DNA of 64,000 nt, from positions 62,001-126,000 of the forward strand of contig JACRBZ010000031.1 in NCBI GenBank assembly GCA_016219185.1, read 5' to 3'. The stretch comes from Deltaproteobacteria bacterium. GTDB lineage: Bacteria; Desulfobacterota; Desulfobacteria; Desulfobacterales; Desulfatirhabdiaceae. Below, in pieces: positions 62,230 to 64,000 of this stretch. Both the position numbers and the translations under genes were made by a program. Position 1 is the first letter of the stretch; every line of letters begins with the position of its first letter. Under the pieces are notes generated by a model. That model was given only the letters and a program-made list of their open reading frames with translations. It did no database searches and had not been told where the DNA came from.

Positions 62230-63666
62230 TCAATTACCTGTTCCCCAACCATTTGCAAGCGCGTCAAGATTTGAGGTCAATGAACTGGATGTGTTCTGAT
62301 ACTGACCCAGAAGCACTTCCAGAGCAGAGAACTGGGTCCGAAGGCGGGTCTCGGATACGGATAGACGGTCATTGAGCCGCGTAACCTGATCATCTATGTC
62401 ATCGATACTATTCTGAATGCCATCCGTCCGAGTAGCCAGCAGTCCCTTGGTGCCGACCATTGTTTCCATGGAACTGGCCATCCGGACCGCAAACCCTTTC
62501 GCTCCCGTATCGGTTTTTGTAAAAAATTTAACGACATTATCAAAATTGTCTTTCAGTTTTGCGCTGAATACAGTGGAATCCAGTTCCAGATCTCCATCGT
62601 CATTAGTTGAAACCCCAAGCTCGGTCAGCGTGTCCGAATCTGCAGAAAGTCCGGAAACCGAATTGGTAAACAGATTTCGAACCTCGCTTTGAATCCGGCG
62701 GGTGGTGGAATCTCCAAAAAGGGTGCCGGTTTCCTTGGTCTCCTTATCATAACTCTGCAAACTGTCCAGAGAATTCATCAGGCCATTATAGGCATCCAAA
62801 AAGGCATTCAGCCGTGTCGTGAGAAGATCGTCACTGCGTTCGACTTCAACGGTCACAGTTTTACTGGTGTCCGCCTCTTTCAGTTTCAACGTGACCCCGT
62901 TGATCACATCGGAAATGGTATTGGAGGCCCGGCTAATATGGGTAACGCCATCCACGCTGATATCCGCGTTTGCCGCGCCCTGCAGTTGAGTCAGATTCTT
63001 TGCGCCGCCGGCGTCGTAAACCAGGCGGGACAGGCCGGTTGTATCCTCATCCGCCGATGGAACGCCAACAGGCAGATTCGCCGTATCCGTGCCATCCTCT
63101 GTTACCGTCAATTTAATGACATTGGCCGATCCGGTCTGCTTTCCGGTCAGAGTTAAATAACTCTTGGTACCATCATTGATCACGGATGCATAAATCCCCG
63201 TATCCGCTTTATTGATGGCTGTGGCAATATCCGAAATCGTACTGCCCGAGTTCACCGCAATATCGACCGGATCATTACTGCCAAATGTGAGGTGAATGGT
63301 GCCCTTGCCCACTGCTTCGGACTCTGTAAATCCGGTACTGGTCAGTTTTTGGGCCGTCGCCAGACTATTCACCGTTACCGAATAACTTCCAGCCACTGCT
63401 GTTTTTTCCGCTGAAGCCGTCAGCAGACTGGTATTGCTGGAGGTCGCGGAAAAGCTGGTTATATCCGATACGCTATCCAGGTTTTTTGCGGCATTTTTCA
63501 AATCATTCAAACTGCCTTTAAGGGAACTGTACGCGGAAAGCTTGACCTGATAGGCTGCTTCCTGCGTCTGAAGTTTTGTGATTGGCTTTTTCTGAAGTTC
63601 CTGAAGCTGGGAGATGATCTTATCGGTATCCATCCCCGAAACCAAACCGCCAACAGAAATTGACAT
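62230..63666 (-). CDS. fliD: Filament cap protein FliD (HAP2)
   Basis: The protein has 478 residues. The N-terminus ISVGGLVSGMDTDKIISQLQ and the C-terminal coiled coil DIDDQVTRLNDRLSVSETRL with FSALEVLLGQYQNTSSSLTS are the conserved FliD ends. It forms the pentameric or hexameric cap at the filament tip, under which flagellin folds. It follows fliC after a strong terminator, so it probably has its own promoter; none was clear in the 105-base gap. Confidence 0.96.
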   Translation of the reverse strand: MSISVGGLVSGMDTDKIISQLQELQKKPITKLQTQEAAYQVKLSAYSSLKGSLNDLKNAAKNLDSVSDITSFSATSSNTSLLTASAEKTAVAGSYSVTVNSLATAQKLTSTGFTESEAVGKGTIHLTFGSNDPVDIAVNSGSTISDIATAINKADTGIYASVINDGTKSYLTLTGKQTGSANVIKLTVTEDGTDTANLPVGVPSADEDTTGLSRLVYDAGGAKNLTQLQGAANADISVDGVTHISRASNTISDVINGVTLKLKEADTSKTVTVEVERSDDLLTTRLNAFLDAYNGLMNSLDSLQSYDKETKETGTLFGDSTTRRIQSEVRNLFTNSVSGLSADSDTLTELGVSTNDDGDLELDSTVFSAKLKDNFDNVVKFFTKTDTGAKGFAVRMASSMETMVGTKGLLATRTDGIQNSIDDIDDQVTRLNDRLSVSETRLRTQFSALEVLLGQYQNTSSSLTSNLDALANGWGTGN

Positions 63667-63716
63667 GACATGCCCCCCTTAACAGTCCAAAAAGATTCGA
63701 GTATCGACTCAACAGG

Positions 63717-63742
63717 AATCCCCCCGGCAAACCGGGGGGATT
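63717..63742 (-). terminator. Terminator after flagellin gene
   Basis: AATCCCCCCGG (63717-63727) and CCGGGGGGATT (63732-63742) pair perfectly over 11 bases with a 4-base loop. On the minus strand it lies about 30 bases after the flagellin stop and is followed by CCTGTT, a weak T tract. It would separate high-level fliC transcription from fliD. Confidence 0.75.
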
Positions 63743-63771
63743 ATTTACCTCACTGAATTAACTGATCCGAA

Positions 63772-64000
63772 CTACTGGAGCAGTTGCAGTACCTGCTGCG
63801 GGAGCTGCTTGGCCTGAGCCAGCATGGCCACACCGGCCTGCATCATGATCTGCTGTTTGCTCATCGACGCGGTTTCCTTGGCAAAATCCGCATCAATGAT
63901 TCGACCATTGGCTGCAGAAAAGTTTTCAGAAGCATTCTGCAGGTTGGAGATGGTGGAATCCAGCCGGTTTTGAACCGCGCCCAATTCCGCCCGGTTGTCC
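63772..64000 (-). CDS. fliC: Flagellin C-terminus (start outside window)
   Basis: The last 75 codons of a flagellin are present. The D1/D0 helix reads [40 protein letters not shown] and ends [17 protein letters not shown], the classic C-terminus. Flagellin is the main filament subunit. Its promoter and N-terminus lie beyond position 64000. Confidence 0.97.
   Translation of the reverse strand, partial: DNRAELGAVQNRLDSTISNLQNASENFSAANGRIIDADFAKETASMSKQQIMMQAGVAMLAQAKQLPQQVLQLLQ

Overview
The window is almost entirely one large flagellar and chemotaxis island from a Gram-negative bacterium. FlgH (L-ring) and FlgI (P-ring) show an outer membrane. The long flgB-to-fliA operon carrying FlbD, FlhF and FlhG, together with many CheD/CheX/HDOD/PilZ proteins, sigma-54 enhancer-binding proteins and moderate GC, suggests a Desulfobacterota (former Deltaproteobacteria) member. 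This taxonomic call is inference. No tRNA, rRNA, CRISPR array, insertion sequence or phage gene was seen.

Layout. Positions 1-10 kb are mixed: the tail of an unrecognised membrane protein, a lytic transglycosylase, a YcgR-like PilZ protein, a sigma-54 response regulator with a hybrid kinase, a chemoreceptor, a second kinase, a CheW and a small orphan ORF. From about 10.2 kb to the end nearly everything lies on the minus strand. In transcription order (right to left) there is fliC (partial), fliD, fliS, fliT-like and flaG. A signalling operon follows: CheY-like, small domain, HDOD, GAF kinase, CheX, REC-STAS. Next come a sigma-54 activator and the long structural operon flgB flgC fliE fliF fliG fliH fliI fliJ fliK flgD flgE flbD motA motB motB' fliL fliM fliN fliO fliP fliQ fliR flhB flhA flhF flhG fliA, a small ORF and a DUF2802-like gene, ended by a terminator. 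After that come flgF flgG flgA flgH flgI, a frameshifted flgJ, flgM and flgN. The chemotaxis set is cheA cheR cheD hdod cheY cheX-like cheB. Last are flgK, a PilZ-like gene, a second motA/motB, flgL, a small exported repeat protein and a second CheD.

The genes cover nearly the whole motor: export gate and ATPase, C-ring, rod, hook, rings, filament, two stator loci, chaperones, FlhF/FlhG placement proteins and a chemotaxis pathway. Promoter-like sites fit the usual hierarchy: sigma-54 sites before the activator and before flgB, and sigma-28 sites before the chemoreceptor and flgM.

Most interesting points. (1) A decayed tandem duplication between the sigma-54 activator and flgC left a chimeric flgC/activator ORF, a flgB stub and two copies of a sigma-54 promoter region that share an identical 56-bp block. 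(2) flgJ is split by a frameshift. (3) One of two CheD paralogues lacks the catalytic Cys and His. (4) motB is doubled beside one motA, and one copy has Gly where the ion-binding Asp should be. (5) FlhF has a C-terminal cysteine/histidine domain resembling the Ada zinc module. (6) A histidine kinase is followed by the stub of a deleted receiver domain.
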